Part shown: positions 25,016 to 36,213 of the stretch, one piece after another
Layout of the letters: each line of letters starts with the position of its first letter
Position numbering within the stretch: position 1 is the first letter of the stretch
NCBI GenBank assembly: GCA_049999725.1
Contig: JBNGIS010008519.1
Coordinates: 1 to 54,849 of the forward strand
From: Haplomitrium mnioides
Lineage: Eukaryota; Marchantiophyta; Haplomitriopsida; Calobryales
Direction: 5' to 3'
DNA: 54,849 nucleotides
The notes under the pieces: generated by a model
What the model was told of the DNA's origin: nothing
Database searches by the model: none
Seen by the model: the letters and a program-made list of their open reading frames with translations, nothing else
Translations under genes and position numbers: made by a program

Positions 25016-25312
25016 AACTCCCGAAGGCAGTACCTTACGTATTCATAGAATCGGATGCCCAATAGTGACACCAAGTGTTGTTGGTGCTGTTTGATGCAAA
25101 TAAACATAATCACCAAGATGAAACCTCCGAATATCATAAAGTATCACAATGATGAGCAATAGTAAGGTTGTCAAACACCATGGACATGACTTTCTCAAAC
25201 ACTCGGGCTCTCTCTGAACACACCTACACCCAAACATCTGGATCATCCAGATCCACAACCATAGTGACATCATGTCAAATAGAGGAGGGTAAATCAAGGT
25301 CTCTCCCATCAA
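25016..25312 (-). pseudogene. Integrase C-terminal domain remnant
   Basis: In the same frame as the PHD finger and separated from it by one stop at 25043-25045. The recognisable part is RRFHLGDYVYLHQ, then TTLGVTIGHPIL and, beyond the stop, RKVLPSGVLQLEGRDG, which is the GD[FY]VYL barrel of a gypsy-type integrase C-terminal domain. The first ~55 residues of the frame do not match and probably lie beyond a deletion breakpoint. The zinc-binding and DDE core domains that should precede it are missing. Confidence 0.6.
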
Positions 25313-25358
25313 TCCAGACTCTCAAAATTTGAGCCATTTTCTACCTAAATCTCATAAT

Positions 25359-25837
25359 CTAAGTAAGACCACACACATCCATGGCTTGTCCTAGCACATG
25401 ACGTTGCTCATTCTCATCGATAGATGCAACAACATTGATACAAGTAGAGAACCCCATTGCTCATCAACGTTGGGAATCATCAGTCTCTGCAAGATTGCAT
25501 CTCAAATAAAACCAGAGCCTCTTGCCCGAAATACATAAACTGTAAGATGACTCACCAATGAATCAATCGGCCTCACTCCAGCTAAGTGGGTCACCCCCAT
25601 CAATAAAATATCTGCTAACAATGCGTGCAGATAACCTTGCACTATATTAACTAAAAGCAATTGTGGAAATCGCTCAACCATCAGCGCCACATGCCTCAAG
25701 GAGATTCTGCAAGCGATCTCACCCTTCTCCACATACAAATACCACCGAATTGGAATCTTTGCTTGGAGCACAACAACTAACTTTGTGCTGATGCCTCTAA
25801 ACAACTCTAATAAACAAATAACATTAGTAGAATATTG
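25359..25837 (-). pseudogene. DNA cytosine-5-methyltransferase-like domain, internally deleted
   Basis: On the minus strand, ELFRGISTKLVVVLQAKIPI followed by YLYVEKGE matches motif I (F-x-G-x-G, binding S-adenosylmethionine) and the acidic motif II of C5 methyltransferases. Then come about 65 residues typical of the retroelement version (RHVALMVERFPQLL) and PIDSLVSHLTVYVFRARGSG, where the catalytic Pro-Cys motif IV should lie but is mutated. After a deletion, another frame gives GFSTCIN...ENEQRHVLGQAMD up to a stop at 25359-25361, corresponding to the C-terminal motif IX/X region. Motifs V-VIII are gone, so the enzyme is dead. The domain is in frame with the protease upstream, with only one stop (25838-25840) between them. 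Assignment rests on my recall of charophyte-type retroelement methyltransferases. Confidence 0.65.
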
Positions 25838-26560
25838 CTACAAGATTGGTATAATATTTAGTGGTGAAAGATTTATAGATCCAAATGTGACAGAACCATC
25901 CAGTGCAGGGTAAGACGCAAATGCATCCTGCCAAGCACCCTCAACCAATCTGGATGCTTGTAATTGCCACAACCTCTTCTTACTTTCACTTACAATAATC
26001 ACCTCACTTGACAACAATGCTGGCCTCACAAACTTCAGAGACAACTCATCAATAGAAGGAACGTCGGCTGCATGTGCATTCCCTTCCAACAAGCTAGAGT
26101 AGTCGGTGATCACTCCAATAAATACACATAAAGCCATATGTTGTGATAGTGGACCCCCAACTTGTCCACTGAATTTGAGAGGCAACCTATTCAATCGTGC
26201 CTCTCTAAATCGCCATCCAGACTGATAAGACACTGAATCGTCCGAAAAATCGATGGTGAACCCCATGGGATATAGCATCGTACACCTGATCAAAACATTA
26301 TAGGACTTAGCCTTGGTAAGTATGGCTTGAGTGCTCACATGTGATCTATATGTGAGATGATCAACTTGCACTCTAGGCTCAATCTCTCCATGTGTGATGT
26401 GATGGATGGGTGAAGGTCCTCCCAACGAAGTCTTGATTGGAAATGGGCAAATCTCCATATCTTTGAGCCTCAATCTCAATCCCTACACAACTGACTTGTC
26501 TAACATCAACGACTATGCTTGTGTCCAATAACATTATGGTTGGCCTGTACACCACATTTG
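25838..26560 (-). pseudogene. Retropepsin-like protease and linker of the polyprotein
   Basis: On the minus strand a segment around 26525-26560 reads PTIMLLDTSIVVDV, where a retropepsin should have LLD[ST]GA, so the active-site Gly is lost. After a one-base frameshift the main frame (26479 to 25838) continues with CPFPIKTSLGG, then SYNVLIRCTMLYPMGFTIDF and SGWRFREARLNRLPLKF, the second half of the protease and the linker seen in gypsy-type polyproteins that carry methyltransferases. A further ~100 residues (DAFASYP..) lead to the stop at 25838, right before the methyltransferase domain in the same frame. Retropepsins cut the polyprotein into mature parts. This copy is inactive. Confidence 0.6.
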
Positions 26561-26830
26561 AAGGACCAACAAGTCAGAAGATACCACTCCGATTGTTGAT
26601 GGACACCACAATGGGTCTGAATCTCGTCCTCTCAAATGTTGGTCGAGCAAATAACTCTCTCAGCCATGCCACACCAGCATGCCATGTCTCACCTCTCGAT
26701 GTAGAGGCACATGCGTCAGCTACTTACAAGTCTCACCTCCATACTAGAAGTAGAACCTTGAGTCTCCCCACATAATGTGGCTTCCAACTTGAACACTTCA
26801 GTTGGTGTGACTTCTCTAGTCAACACATCC

Positions 26831-27853
26831 TTAGTTGAAAACATTGGTTCTTGCACCACTAACTTGGATGCCTCCATAGTTGAAGACGCACTCCCCTCCA
26901 CTTTTGACTGATCTCTCCATAACTCTGAAAGCCTGAGTTGGATGTATGGAAGTAGTCCTCACCAAATTTGTCAACTCAAATGATTGTAGAAGCCCTACCT
27001 GCCGGTGAGCATCCCCCCTCTGAGGATCCAACTCCACCGTTGCTTCCCTAGGCTCAATAGCCTTGCTTGCTGCTCTGGTTACCGCCGCAGACGCATAAAC
27101 GTGGGCTGTCTTACACATAAATCCCATACTAGCTAAATCTTTATCAATTGCATATGAAGTAGAGGCTTCACCTCCGGAGTTGGACCTCGCCTATGTTGTA
27201 GTCATGGTAGCTATCTGCTACTCCAATTGTGCAATCCTAGCATACTTTGGATCCACAATAGCTGATGGAGCATCCACCCCAACTCTCCCAACTAGTGATG
27301 CTCCTCTGGCATGACCACCTTGCCTGCCTTTGGCTTGCTCATCTATACGAGCTCCTCCTTGTTGCAACTCTCGGTGAAGCAAAAAACATATGTCTCTAGT
27401 ATAACCCATCACCCTACAATGGTCACATTGTTGCTGGCCAACTACACCTGCATCTCCAGAACGCGCTTCTTGTGGCTTCTTTGCCTCTAAACATAGCATT
27501 TGCAAATGATCTCCATCATATACTTGCATAAGATGCAAAGTTGACTGTCCTCCAACCTTCTATCCCTTCCATAGCGCAGACTATGATGTAGGTGTGGTTG
27601 GAGATGCAAATTTTGGCACTTCCTTCTGAAAACATGTAGTGACTACTCTCTCATTCACTAGATTAAGCTTTGTACGCTCTGACAGTGCAAGCACAATGGC
27701 TAGAGTGGGATCAGAATCCCTAAGAAGGGTGGCATCTTTCACTCTCCTCAAATCCTTATCAAGGATAGAATACCAAAATTGAACAGCTTGAGCCTTTGCC
27801 ACTCTCTTCATGACATTGATGAGTCTTCTCATCTTGGTGTAGGCTTCTCTCAA
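26831..27853 (-). pseudogene. Gag remnant with a damaged zinc knuckle
   Basis: Three minus-strand pieces (27853-27581, 27538-27218, 27127-26831) share one frame with the protease, methyltransferase and PHD remnants downstream. The first looks like the end of a retrotransposon Gag helical domain. The second contains CDHCRVMGYTRDIC at 27427-27386, a CX2CX4HX4C knuckle in which the His is replaced by Tyr, followed by LLHREL as in many plant Gags. The third is low-complexity and unassigned. Gag forms the particle and binds RNA. Confidence 0.6.
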
Positions 27854-28025
27854 GCTCTCTCTAGTCTTGCGTTAGAACTCTTGAAGACTATTTAGCTTAT
27901 CCGTCCTTACACTTTGGCAATTTTGCCTCAAAAGCTCAAAAAACTCAACTAATAGGGTTAAAGAATGGAATCTCTCCACTCTTTACTGCAATGACTGGAA
28001 CATGTGTACTGAAAACTCCTCCTAC

Positions 28026-28557
28026 CTATGAAGTACCAATACTATGAATAGTGCCACTAGAGGATGTTGTGTGAGTCATAGAGTAATGGGCACTTGCCCT
28101 TCCACCATAGGTGATGGAGACATAAATGGGTGACCAATACTGTCTCCACTCTTCAATCTCAGTCAAATGAGCACGCCAAAATTCATGGTAATCATCCATA
28201 TGCGGCCTTTCCAAATGCTAAAACAAACCTTCCCATGCCATGAAAGGTGTAAAGAGAGCAGAGTTCCGCAATGTTTGCAGATCACACCAAGTATCAAACT
28301 CTTGGATGAAATCATCCAGATTAATGGTGCCTACTGCATAGAGAATCTCCTTGGCTCTTTTGTGGACCCATACATCTCATCCACATCCTAAGAAAATGGG
28401 GAATACACTTGAGTGATAAGAAGAGTTTCCCCTCTTCGTTCGATGTATGGTCACTTACCAACTGTTGAGTTGCTTCTATTACAGGTTGAAATTGGATACC
28501 ATTGCAAGTGACGTCATACCACAACCTTCCACCCCCATGCTCCGTGTTGACCTCCAC
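28026..28557 (-). pseudogene. Probable N-terminal Gag region, frame-shifted
   Basis: Two further minus-strand open frames (28214-28026 and 28557-28321) lie upstream of the Gag remnant in other frames. Both are rich in Trp, His and charged residues (for example YHEFWRAHLTEIEEWRQYW) and lack any motif I can name. Position suggests the start of Gag, broken by frameshifts. Confidence 0.35.
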
Positions 28558-29187
28558 TCAACTCAACTCACTCACAGTTCACATGTTGTGCTATTGCCAC
28601 TCAACCACTTGCCTTTAAGTAAGCTGAAATGCACAAATCACTACAAGTGACCCTTCTTTCTCCTCTGGACAAGGTACACTTTGCTTGCCAATCCTAGTTG
28701 ATTGGTCTTCTTCTCAACCTAGGATTAAAATTGACAACAAATCAAAACATAATTTTGTTGCTCTTCTCTTGAGCACTGCAGACCAATCTTCGATTTCTTG
28801 CAAATAGGTTTTCAAATTTTCTTGCTTTACGGCAACAAAAATCTAGGCTTCCAAATAGCCTACGCCCTAGGAGTGTGATGGTGGACTTCTACCACCCTTA
28901 TATTGCTCAGCGGAGGGTCAAGTTCAGCCTCTCTGAATTCAGAATTTTATTTTATTTTATCTTATTGAAAGTTTTGTTTTTAATTCGATTAGTGTTCAGT
29001 TACCTACAAGTCTGTTTTGCAAACAGATTTTTGGCAACAAGTCTCTTCTGAGCCTCTCTCCCTCAAATAGATGTATGTTCTCTTGTGAATCAGACCAAGT
29101 CTGTCCTATCAGCCCAGAACATAGCAATCTCCTCTGCGGTATCCTAATCCACTTTGTAACTGGTTGCTCACAAATACAAAGCGTTCG

Positions 29188-29277
29188 CTTTGATTTCCCT
29201 CTTTTTTTTATGTTTTCCTGGATTTTAAACCACTTTGATTTCCCTCTTTTTTTTATGTTTTCCTGGATTTTAAACCA
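29188..29277. repeat. 45-bp tandem duplication
   Basis: A unit starting CTTTGATTTCCCTC and ending TTTTAAACCA is present twice without mismatches, at 29188 and 29233. Perfect identity indicates a recent slippage or end-joining duplication inside older DNA. Confidence 0.9.
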
Positions 29278-32097
29278 CCACAATCAAGCAATCCTCTGAT
29301 GGCAGCAACAAGTCGCTTGACAAAGAAATCATAGGAGCCTCAAATCTTCTTCTCAAAATATTCTTGACAACCCATGCACAAGTGATTTGCAGTGCTGGTC
29401 ACCAAGTGGGCTTCTCAAAATGTCAACCCTACAGCTTGCTAATCTTCTGTAACAAGCATAAGAGATATTTATGTGCAATAATAGAAACCAAAGAGAGTTC
29501 TGTTCTTGCTCTCCTTGAATCCTTGGACAACCTTTTTGTCACTTTGGAACTCCAATCACAAGACTTCTTTCTCTTGTAGCCCAAGCTTGTGCAATCACTT
29601 CCTCTTGAAATTCCAGCAACCCCACTACAGGTCAGTTTACAAGCTAGCCAAACATGACTATTTCAATGCATCCATCCCCTCCAATGTAGTCGTTGACAAG
29701 ACTCCAGTCTACTGCCAATATTACACTATCATTCAACAAGGGTTGACCTATGCATGCCACAGTGGGACCAAAGAAATGGACTTTCTACTGACCAAGAAAA
29801 AGACCAGCTTGGCATATGTTTGCCCCTGCAACCCACTGGTCTATACTTCAAAAGCTTCTTCAAAAGTCTCCACCAGAATGATATGTTTTCTAAGTTAGCT
29901 CTGCATCAACAAACTGACAAATCCCTTGTTTGACAAAAGAGGAGTAGCAAGGGAAAAATCAAGAGAATCCCCAAAACATGTGGCCCTGCCCCTCAGCTCG
30001 ACCTTTGTGCCACAGAATTTGAGCAACAACAAAATTGAGAAATGCTTGAGAGTGCTTCTTCTTGGGTTGGCTTCCACAAGAAATAGTTTTCAGGGAAAAA
30101 TTCTGTCCTCAACAAAAGTCTCTTGCTTGTGGGTGCAAATGTTGTTGTGAAAATTCTTTGCAGCAAAATTAGATAAGCTTTATAGCAGCGTCTTGTCCTC
30201 GAGAAAATCCCTACAAACTTGTTGTTGGACCCTGCCTTTGCTACATGCAAGAGATAACGCCACCCTCCTCCAAGGAGAAAAAAAGCTGTGAGTGCCCCTT
30301 TGAGGACCTTTCTTCAATCTTGAGCAGAGCTAATGCAATGCAAAACACAAAGAAAGCAAACCTCTTCTCCAACAACCTTGCTATAATCAAGTAACACTTT
30401 AATAGCATATCCAACAAAAAACACTTCTTTGGCAGAAACTTTGGTGGCAGCTTTTCATCTCGGTTCAATGGAAGGGCTTCAATATTCAGAGACTTTGTTT
30501 GATCTTATCCTTAGTCTGATTACCACTATCTGTTCACAAACTTTGAGTAACACCAAAAATCAAGATTTCTCTAAGAAGCACTAGGATGACTTTCTCTCCT
30601 CAACCAACTCTGAGCAGACTCACAAAAATCAAAGCCTGTGGTCCATAACATCAACTAAATCCTTCAATGAAACTTCAGCAGCTCCACGAAGGTCTACTTG
30701 AATGTTGATCTTTACAACCCTTTTCGACATAAAAATCTGTGCTCGACTCTCTGCTTAAATATCAAGAAGTCCTCTGCCACAACTGATGAAACAATCAAGG
30801 CAGTAGAAGCAATCGCGAAGGCTACAACGTTCTTTGCATCTCCAACACCTCACAATTTCTCCTCTAGAGAGCACAAGACTCTTGCAGAACCTACCTTTAC
30901 TCCGAACGCATTGGAAACCAAAACGTGCTTTAGTTGTGCATGCCTCTTGAAATCCAGATTGCTTGCACGCCTCCTGCTCCACAAAGCCTTGCTTGACAAA
31001 ATCTCTGAATCGACAAGAAGCTTGCTCTCAACGATTCTCTCCTCGACCAAACTCTTGCTCGATGAAACTCTGCAACTGATGTTGTTTTGTGAAATCCAAC
31101 AACAGCTCTTTTGACAAATTTCCTTGATAGAAACTATCAAAGCTATGGCAATGAAATTTGAGCAAGAAATAAATTGAAAAACCCCTAAAAGCTTGTTGCT
31201 CGACAAAATTTGCTTCTGCAAAAATCACAAGCCTCCTTATTTGTTGACGATTTCTGATGCTCCGTTGCACCAAATCAGGGCCAAAAAATAAAACAACACC
31301 TCTCTGATTGCTACTCGATGTAGAACTTGCATACACAAAGAACTCTTTTGCCCGTCGTTGCGGCTCGATAAAGTTGAAGCAACCAACAAAATTACGAATT
31401 GCTGCTCTTTTGCTGTTCAACAACAATTGAAGGCAAAAATATGTTGAACGAAATACTCCTCTTGACAATCAAATACTGATCAACAAAACTGGAGCAGTAA
31501 GGAGAAAAATCCAGAATCCCTAAACAATGTTTCTCCTTCTCTTGACGAAGAAATCTTCTGCAAATCCTTAGATAGGTTTAGAGCAGCAAGGGAAGCCACA
31601 AAATCTCTTAGAATTCTGCTCGACAAATTGCTTGATGAAGAAGCTTTCGACAAAGAAATCTGAACCTTCTGGATGCTGCTTGAATCGCGGCCAATTCAAA
31701 AGTCCTCTACTCGACAACAAAATCTGTGCTCTTCGACAAGAGCTTCCCTCGACACAAAAAACACTGACAATGCTCAAAACCTCCTTAAAAACGCTTTTCT
31801 TCCTTTTTGCGATTCTTCTGCGAGCAAAAGAGCAGCAACTCCCGTCCTTCGATCAATTTTGCTTTGAACACACCCTCTTTCCTTCCTTGATTTTTTCCTT
31901 ACATTACAACTTGCTGCCTTCTTTGATTCGACAACCTAAGAACCACTCGTCTTCAGCAAGAGAGACTTCTTTGATTCAATTGGAGCAACCCAACAAACCA
32001 GAAATTTTGCAACAAATTTTCTTCGGCTTCTTCACAAATCTTCAGCAACAACCAGCAGAATCTCTTCCACAAATCTTCAGCACTCCAAGATACGGAT

Positions 32098-32185
32098 TTC
32101 AGCAACAACCAACAATCGCCATCAAAATCTCTTCCACAAATTTCAGCAACAACCAACAATCGCCATCAAAATCTCTTCCACAAAT
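32098..32185. repeat. 44-bp tandem duplication
   Basis: A unit starting TTCAGCAACAACC and ending CTTCCACAAA is repeated at 32098 and 32142. A diverged third version lies just upstream at about 32041-32080. Confidence 0.85.
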
Positions 32186-32439
32186 CTCGAAGAAATTACG
32201 GAGTGTGTGTTGATCTTTCGATATCATAACTAGCGCACCTTTGCTCACAAGGAATCTACGCCTCTCGAAAAGCTACAATAACTCAGTTCTGATCTGGTTC
32301 ATACACTCTACTCTTGGTTCATACACTAAAGACATGGAGAGATAACCTTGCAATGAAAGTACATGGCATTATATACTAAGCCACAAAAAGACAAAAAAAC
32401 TCAAAACGTCTAAAAATATAAATCTCCATATATAATGGT

Positions 32440-34120
32440 GCAAAAAAATCTTAAATGAAATTTTTAGACTATTCATGGCAATCTTCTATTGCTAAGTTCC
32501 TTGTGAGACCTTGTAAAGGAGCAAATCTTGAACAAAATTCTTATACTATTAATGGGAATCTTCTCTTGCTTAGTACCTTGCCAAGCAAGAATCTTGAATA
32601 ATATTCTCATGTTATTTATGGCAATCTTTGAGTGCCTAGTTCCTTGTCAGACCTTGTGAAGTAGTAAATCTTGAATAAATTTCTTATATTATTCACGGCA
32701 ATCTTCCATTTCTTAGTAACTTAACAAACATTGTTGAGAAGCAAATCTTGAACAAAATTCTTATGGTATTCATGGTAAATTTTCATTGCTCAGTAACTTC
32801 TCAGACTTTGTCAAGAAGCTAATTTTAAGTAAAATTCTAGTGATGTTACTCACAATCTTTTATTGCTTAGTATATTGTTAAACCTTTTCAAAGAGCAAAT
32901 CTTGAATAAAATTCTTGTAATGTGACTAGAATCTTCCATTGCTTAGTACTTTGTCACACCTTGTCAAGGAGAAAATCTTGAATAAAATTCTTACACAATT
33001 TATGGCAATCTTCCATTGACTAGTACATTGTCAGACCTTGTCAAGAAGCAAATCTGAATAAAATTTTGATACTATACATGACAATTTTCAATTGCCTAGT
33101 ATTTTGTCAAGGAGAAAATCTTGAATAAAATTGTTTTACTATTTCTTGCAATCTTCCATTGATGAGTTTCTTGTCACACATTGTCAAGGATCAAATCTTG
33201 AATAAAATTCTTATATAATTACTAGCAATCTTGCTTTGCTCAGTACCTTGTGAGACTTTGTCAAGGAGCAAATTGTGATTAAAATTCTTGTATTATTCAT
33301 GACAATCTTCCATTGTTTAGTACTTTGTGAAACCTTGTCAAGGAGAAAATCTTGAAAGAAGTTCTTATACCATTCAAGAAGGGCATCTTGAATGAAATTC
33401 TTGTATTTTTTATAGGAATCTTCCATTTCTTAGTGCATCACCAAACCTTGCCAAAGAAAAAATCTTGAATAAAAATCTTATACTATTGCTCACAATCCTT
33501 GATTGCATAGTGTAATTTTATACCTTGTCAAGGAGAAAATCTTGAATGAAATTCTTGCTTTGTTTAACTCTATCTTACATTTCTTTGTACCTAGTCATAC
33601 CTTATCAAGAAGTTAATCTTGAATAAATCTATTTTAATATTTATGGTAATCTGATATTGCTGGGTACCTTGTCAAATCCTTTCAAAGAGAAAATCTTGAA
33701 TGAATTTCTTGTGCTATTCATAGCAATCTTCCATTGTTTAATACCTTGTTAGACCTTGCAAATGAGCAAATCTTAACAAAATTCTTATCTTATAGCTCAT
33801 ATTCTTCGATTGCTTGGTACTTTGTTAGACCTTGTTAAGGAGCAAATCTTATACTAATCTTCTATTGTATAGAGCCTTCTCACACCTTATCGGTGGCAAA
33901 TCTTGAATAAAATTTTTATACTATTCATGGCAATCTTACATTGCTTAGTACATTGTTAGATCTTGTGAGACCTTGTTAAGAAGCAAATATTGAATAAAAC
34001 TCTCATACTATTAGTGGATTCTTCCATTGCTTAGTACCTTGTCATGGAGGAAATATTGATTAAATCTCTTATACTATTCATTGAAACCTCTATTGCTTGG
34101 TATCTTGTCAAACCTTGTTG
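32440..34120. repeat. 77-bp satellite array, right part (~22 copies)
   Basis: Same monomer and orientation as 9983-24451, resuming at the unit position where the left part stops (GCAAA...ATCTT), with four extra A at the junction. It ends at about 34120 after ACCTTGTTG. The two parts were once a single array of about 16.1 kb. Confidence 0.95.
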
Positions 34121-34327
34121 TAAAAGAACTCAAGACCAAATCCAAATGAATAAGAATTCATAGTGAACTCTAATAGAGTTCTTCAACCAAAAGCAACTCA
34201 AGGCCTAAACTAAGACCAAGAGTGAAAGCACAAGCCAAGCAACCAAAGAGCCCAAGTGATTAAAGAGGAACTCCAGAATGAGGAGTAGGGCTAAGAAGCC
34301 CTTCTATTTATATAAGAGAATAAGGTA
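34121..34327. other. Linker between satellite and inverted gypsy LTR
   Basis: About 200 bp rich in A, including an AGAATTCATAGTGAACTCT-like imperfect palindrome. No gene is seen. Confidence 0.4.
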
Positions 34328-35027
34328 TGTTAGCCCTGCCGCTGTGGTGCTATGCTGAAAACACAACCCCACGTCGCCGCAGGCGCCGAAAAAAAGGTTT
34401 TCGGGATACTTGTTGTGGGAGGGACCGATAATTTGTCGATTCGAGCGGTTTAGGAGGGTGCTTGGCTGGATTTGGTTCAGGTTTGGGCACCACTCCTTGG
34501 TTTACAGATCATATGCAATTGGTTCAGGCCAAAACAGAGTTTTGGAATTACCGAAAATCGAGCTTTTACTCCACTTTATTTCGTCTCAACACCTAGTAGA
34601 GATAGCTGGACTTCGGTGCACAGATACAACTCTGCCCCCCCTACTTGGGACCAGGTCCAACTATGTAATTACAGAGTTCCAGGAACTGGAACCTGCCCCT
34701 AACTCCTACCTACTTGCTCCTAAGCAGAAATTGAATACCGAACAATGAGGCTCCGTCGACGGTATACCCCCAAATTGAGAAAGAAAGCACCTCTATTAAG
34801 TGACCTGGCGCATTTGCATTGGCGCCCATCTGCAATTTCACTTTAATTTCTATTGTTAGACTATGTTAGACTAGGTTGACTAACAACATGGGCATAAGTT
34901 AAAGGCTAAATGCCTTGGCCAACTTGTTTTTATCTGTCAATTGACTATCTTTAGGTTCAAGCTACTTAAAGGTCCTCCCATAGTTTGGCTCTTTAGGTTC
35001 AAGCTACTTGAAGGTCCTCCGTAGTTT
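34328..35027 (-). mobile_element. Inverted, partial gypsy LTR (short form)
   Basis: The reverse complement matches the LTR upstream of the gypsy Gag ORF in two blocks: 34328-34740 with about 49884-50294, and 34742-34998 with about 48684-48915. The LTR end is TGTTAGCCC on this strand (CTAACA on the element strand). Relative to the other copy it lacks the 968 bp of 48916-49883. Next to the gap is a local ~43-bp duplication (GGTTCAAGCTACTT...AAGGTCCTCC twice). The open frames at 34410-34748 are shadows of LTR sequence. The remainder runs into the 400-N gap. Confidence 0.8.
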
Positions 35028-35427
35028 NNNNNNNNNNNNNNNNNNNNNNNNNNNNNNNNNNNNNNNNNNNNNNNNNNNNNNNNNNNNNNNNNNNNNNNNN
35101 NNNNNNNNNNNNNNNNNNNNNNNNNNNNNNNNNNNNNNNNNNNNNNNNNNNNNNNNNNNNNNNNNNNNNNNNNNNNNNNNNNNNNNNNNNNNNNNNNNNN
35201 NNNNNNNNNNNNNNNNNNNNNNNNNNNNNNNNNNNNNNNNNNNNNNNNNNNNNNNNNNNNNNNNNNNNNNNNNNNNNNNNNNNNNNNNNNNNNNNNNNNN
35301 NNNNNNNNNNNNNNNNNNNNNNNNNNNNNNNNNNNNNNNNNNNNNNNNNNNNNNNNNNNNNNNNNNNNNNNNNNNNNNNNNNNNNNNNNNNNNNNNNNNN
35401 NNNNNNNNNNNNNNNNNNNNNNNNNNN
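35028..35427. other. Assembly gap (400 N)
   Basis: A 400-base N run. The inverted gypsy LTR enters it from the left, and unrelated sequence follows on the right. Confidence 0.99.
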
Positions 35428-35929
35428 TGCCACCCTCTCGTGGGCGTTCGTTGGGTGGGCTGGATTTCCGCTAGAAAATGTCGAGGGCAATCAGATCCGG
35501 ACCGCACCTTGGATGCGTGTTTGTGGGATGGGATTTCTAGTGAGGAATCCCGCCAGTGGAGGGACCAAAACCGGTGGTCCCCTCTCGAGCGGCGGTTCTT
35601 CACACAAGCGCAGAAGGCCTTGTCATGAACCCGTTTGCGATGAGTGGGTTCACGATAAGATCTCCTAACTAGATGGCAGGTGATCCAGGAGGGATCAAGG
35701 GGGATTTGTGAGAATCCCAAGGAAATCCCAGAATCCAATGTGAGATCCAGGAACTCAGAAATTTGAGGGCTCAAATTCTAGGGGGAGGGCTCTTGGTTTC
35801 AGCCAAGAGGCTAGTTAGCTAGTCGGAGGACAAAGCCAGAAATCCTCATGGAGGATTTGAAGGGCTTCCCAATGTCCATTTGAGACAAGTAAGGTGTCAT
35901 TGGATAGATCTCGGTGAGATCTATCCAAC
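35428..35929. other. Unassigned sequence between gap and copia element
   Basis: About 500 bp, fairly GC-rich at first, with no gene recognised. Near its right end is a perfect 13-bp inverted repeat with a 3-nt loop (TTGGATAGATCTC/GAGATCTATCCAA at 35900-35912 and 35916-35928), one base before the copia LTR. The flank CCAAC does not match the flank TAGAT at the element's right end. Confidence 0.5.
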
Positions 35930-36199
35930 TATTGTAATGCATGTAGTAAGATGATTAGGCTAATAAATAATTAGTCCTTAACCTATGATTAGAGTGTAGG
36001 ATTAGGATTAGGGTTAGTGCTAATCCTATGAGATTAGCATATCCTAACTCCTTTGTACTTTATATGATGATTATTTACATGAGAGAGAAGAGCTTGAAGT
36101 GAGAGAAGAGAAGGAGAAGAAGATTGGGAGTTTTGTTCATATGATTGTTGCCACATTCCTCACATTCTATGCATGAGCTAATGGGCTTGTTTTCCAACA
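35930..36199 (+). repeat. Copia 5' LTR
   Basis: This 270-bp LTR is about 96% like the 43324-43591 copy by eye. It differs from both other copies by AATAAATAA (others AATAGATAA), an extra T in ATTATTTACATG, GAAGAGCTT (others GATGAGCTT) and an extra G in ATTGGGAG. The internal GGATTAGGATTAGGGTTAG resembles telomere repeats but is part of the LTR. Confidence 0.9.
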
Positions 36200-36213
36200 C
36201 GTTATGAGCACTA
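36200..36213 (+). other. Copia primer-binding-like site
   Basis: CGTTATGAGCAC directly follows the 5' LTR. It resembles the TTATCAGCACG word that follows many plant copia LTRs with one change, so it is a plausible primer-binding site. Confidence 0.5.

Larger units (their letters stand above)
24452..32439 (-). mobile_element. 7,988-bp insert in the satellite: gypsy-type element with methyltransferase and PHD domains
   Basis: The satellite stops after GGAGCAAA at 24451 and resumes with GCAAA at 32440 at the same monomer position, so the whole block is an insertion with a probable 5-bp target duplication (GCAAA). The left half carries minus-strand remnants of Gag, protease, a C5-methyltransferase-like domain, an integrase C-terminal domain and a PHD finger, mostly in one reading frame. 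RT, RNase H and the integrase core are absent. The left end has a polypurine tract and TTG...CAA ends that look like a short 3' LTR (24452-24579). No matching LTR is recognised at the right end, so the 5' side may be diverged, rearranged or contain another element. Confidence 0.65.
28558..32439. other. Right half of the insert: leader or LTR-like sequence, no recognised gene
   Basis: About 3.9 kb of moderately AT-rich DNA with recurring words such as CTCGACAA and CAGCAACAACC and many short overlapping ORFs on both strands, none with a domain. It could be a long 5' leader/LTR of the minus-strand element or a second, older element. It contains two small tandem duplications, listed separately. 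Confidence 0.4.

Noticed and set aside
34999-35774. Long ORFs across the 400-N gap
   Set aside because: Most of their length is N. Only short flanking pieces are real, and they show no domain.
35998-36020. Interstitial telomere repeat (GGATTAGGATTAGGGTTAG)
   Set aside because: It occurs at the same place in all three copia LTR copies and is a fixed part of the LTR. Plant telomeres use TTTAGGG.
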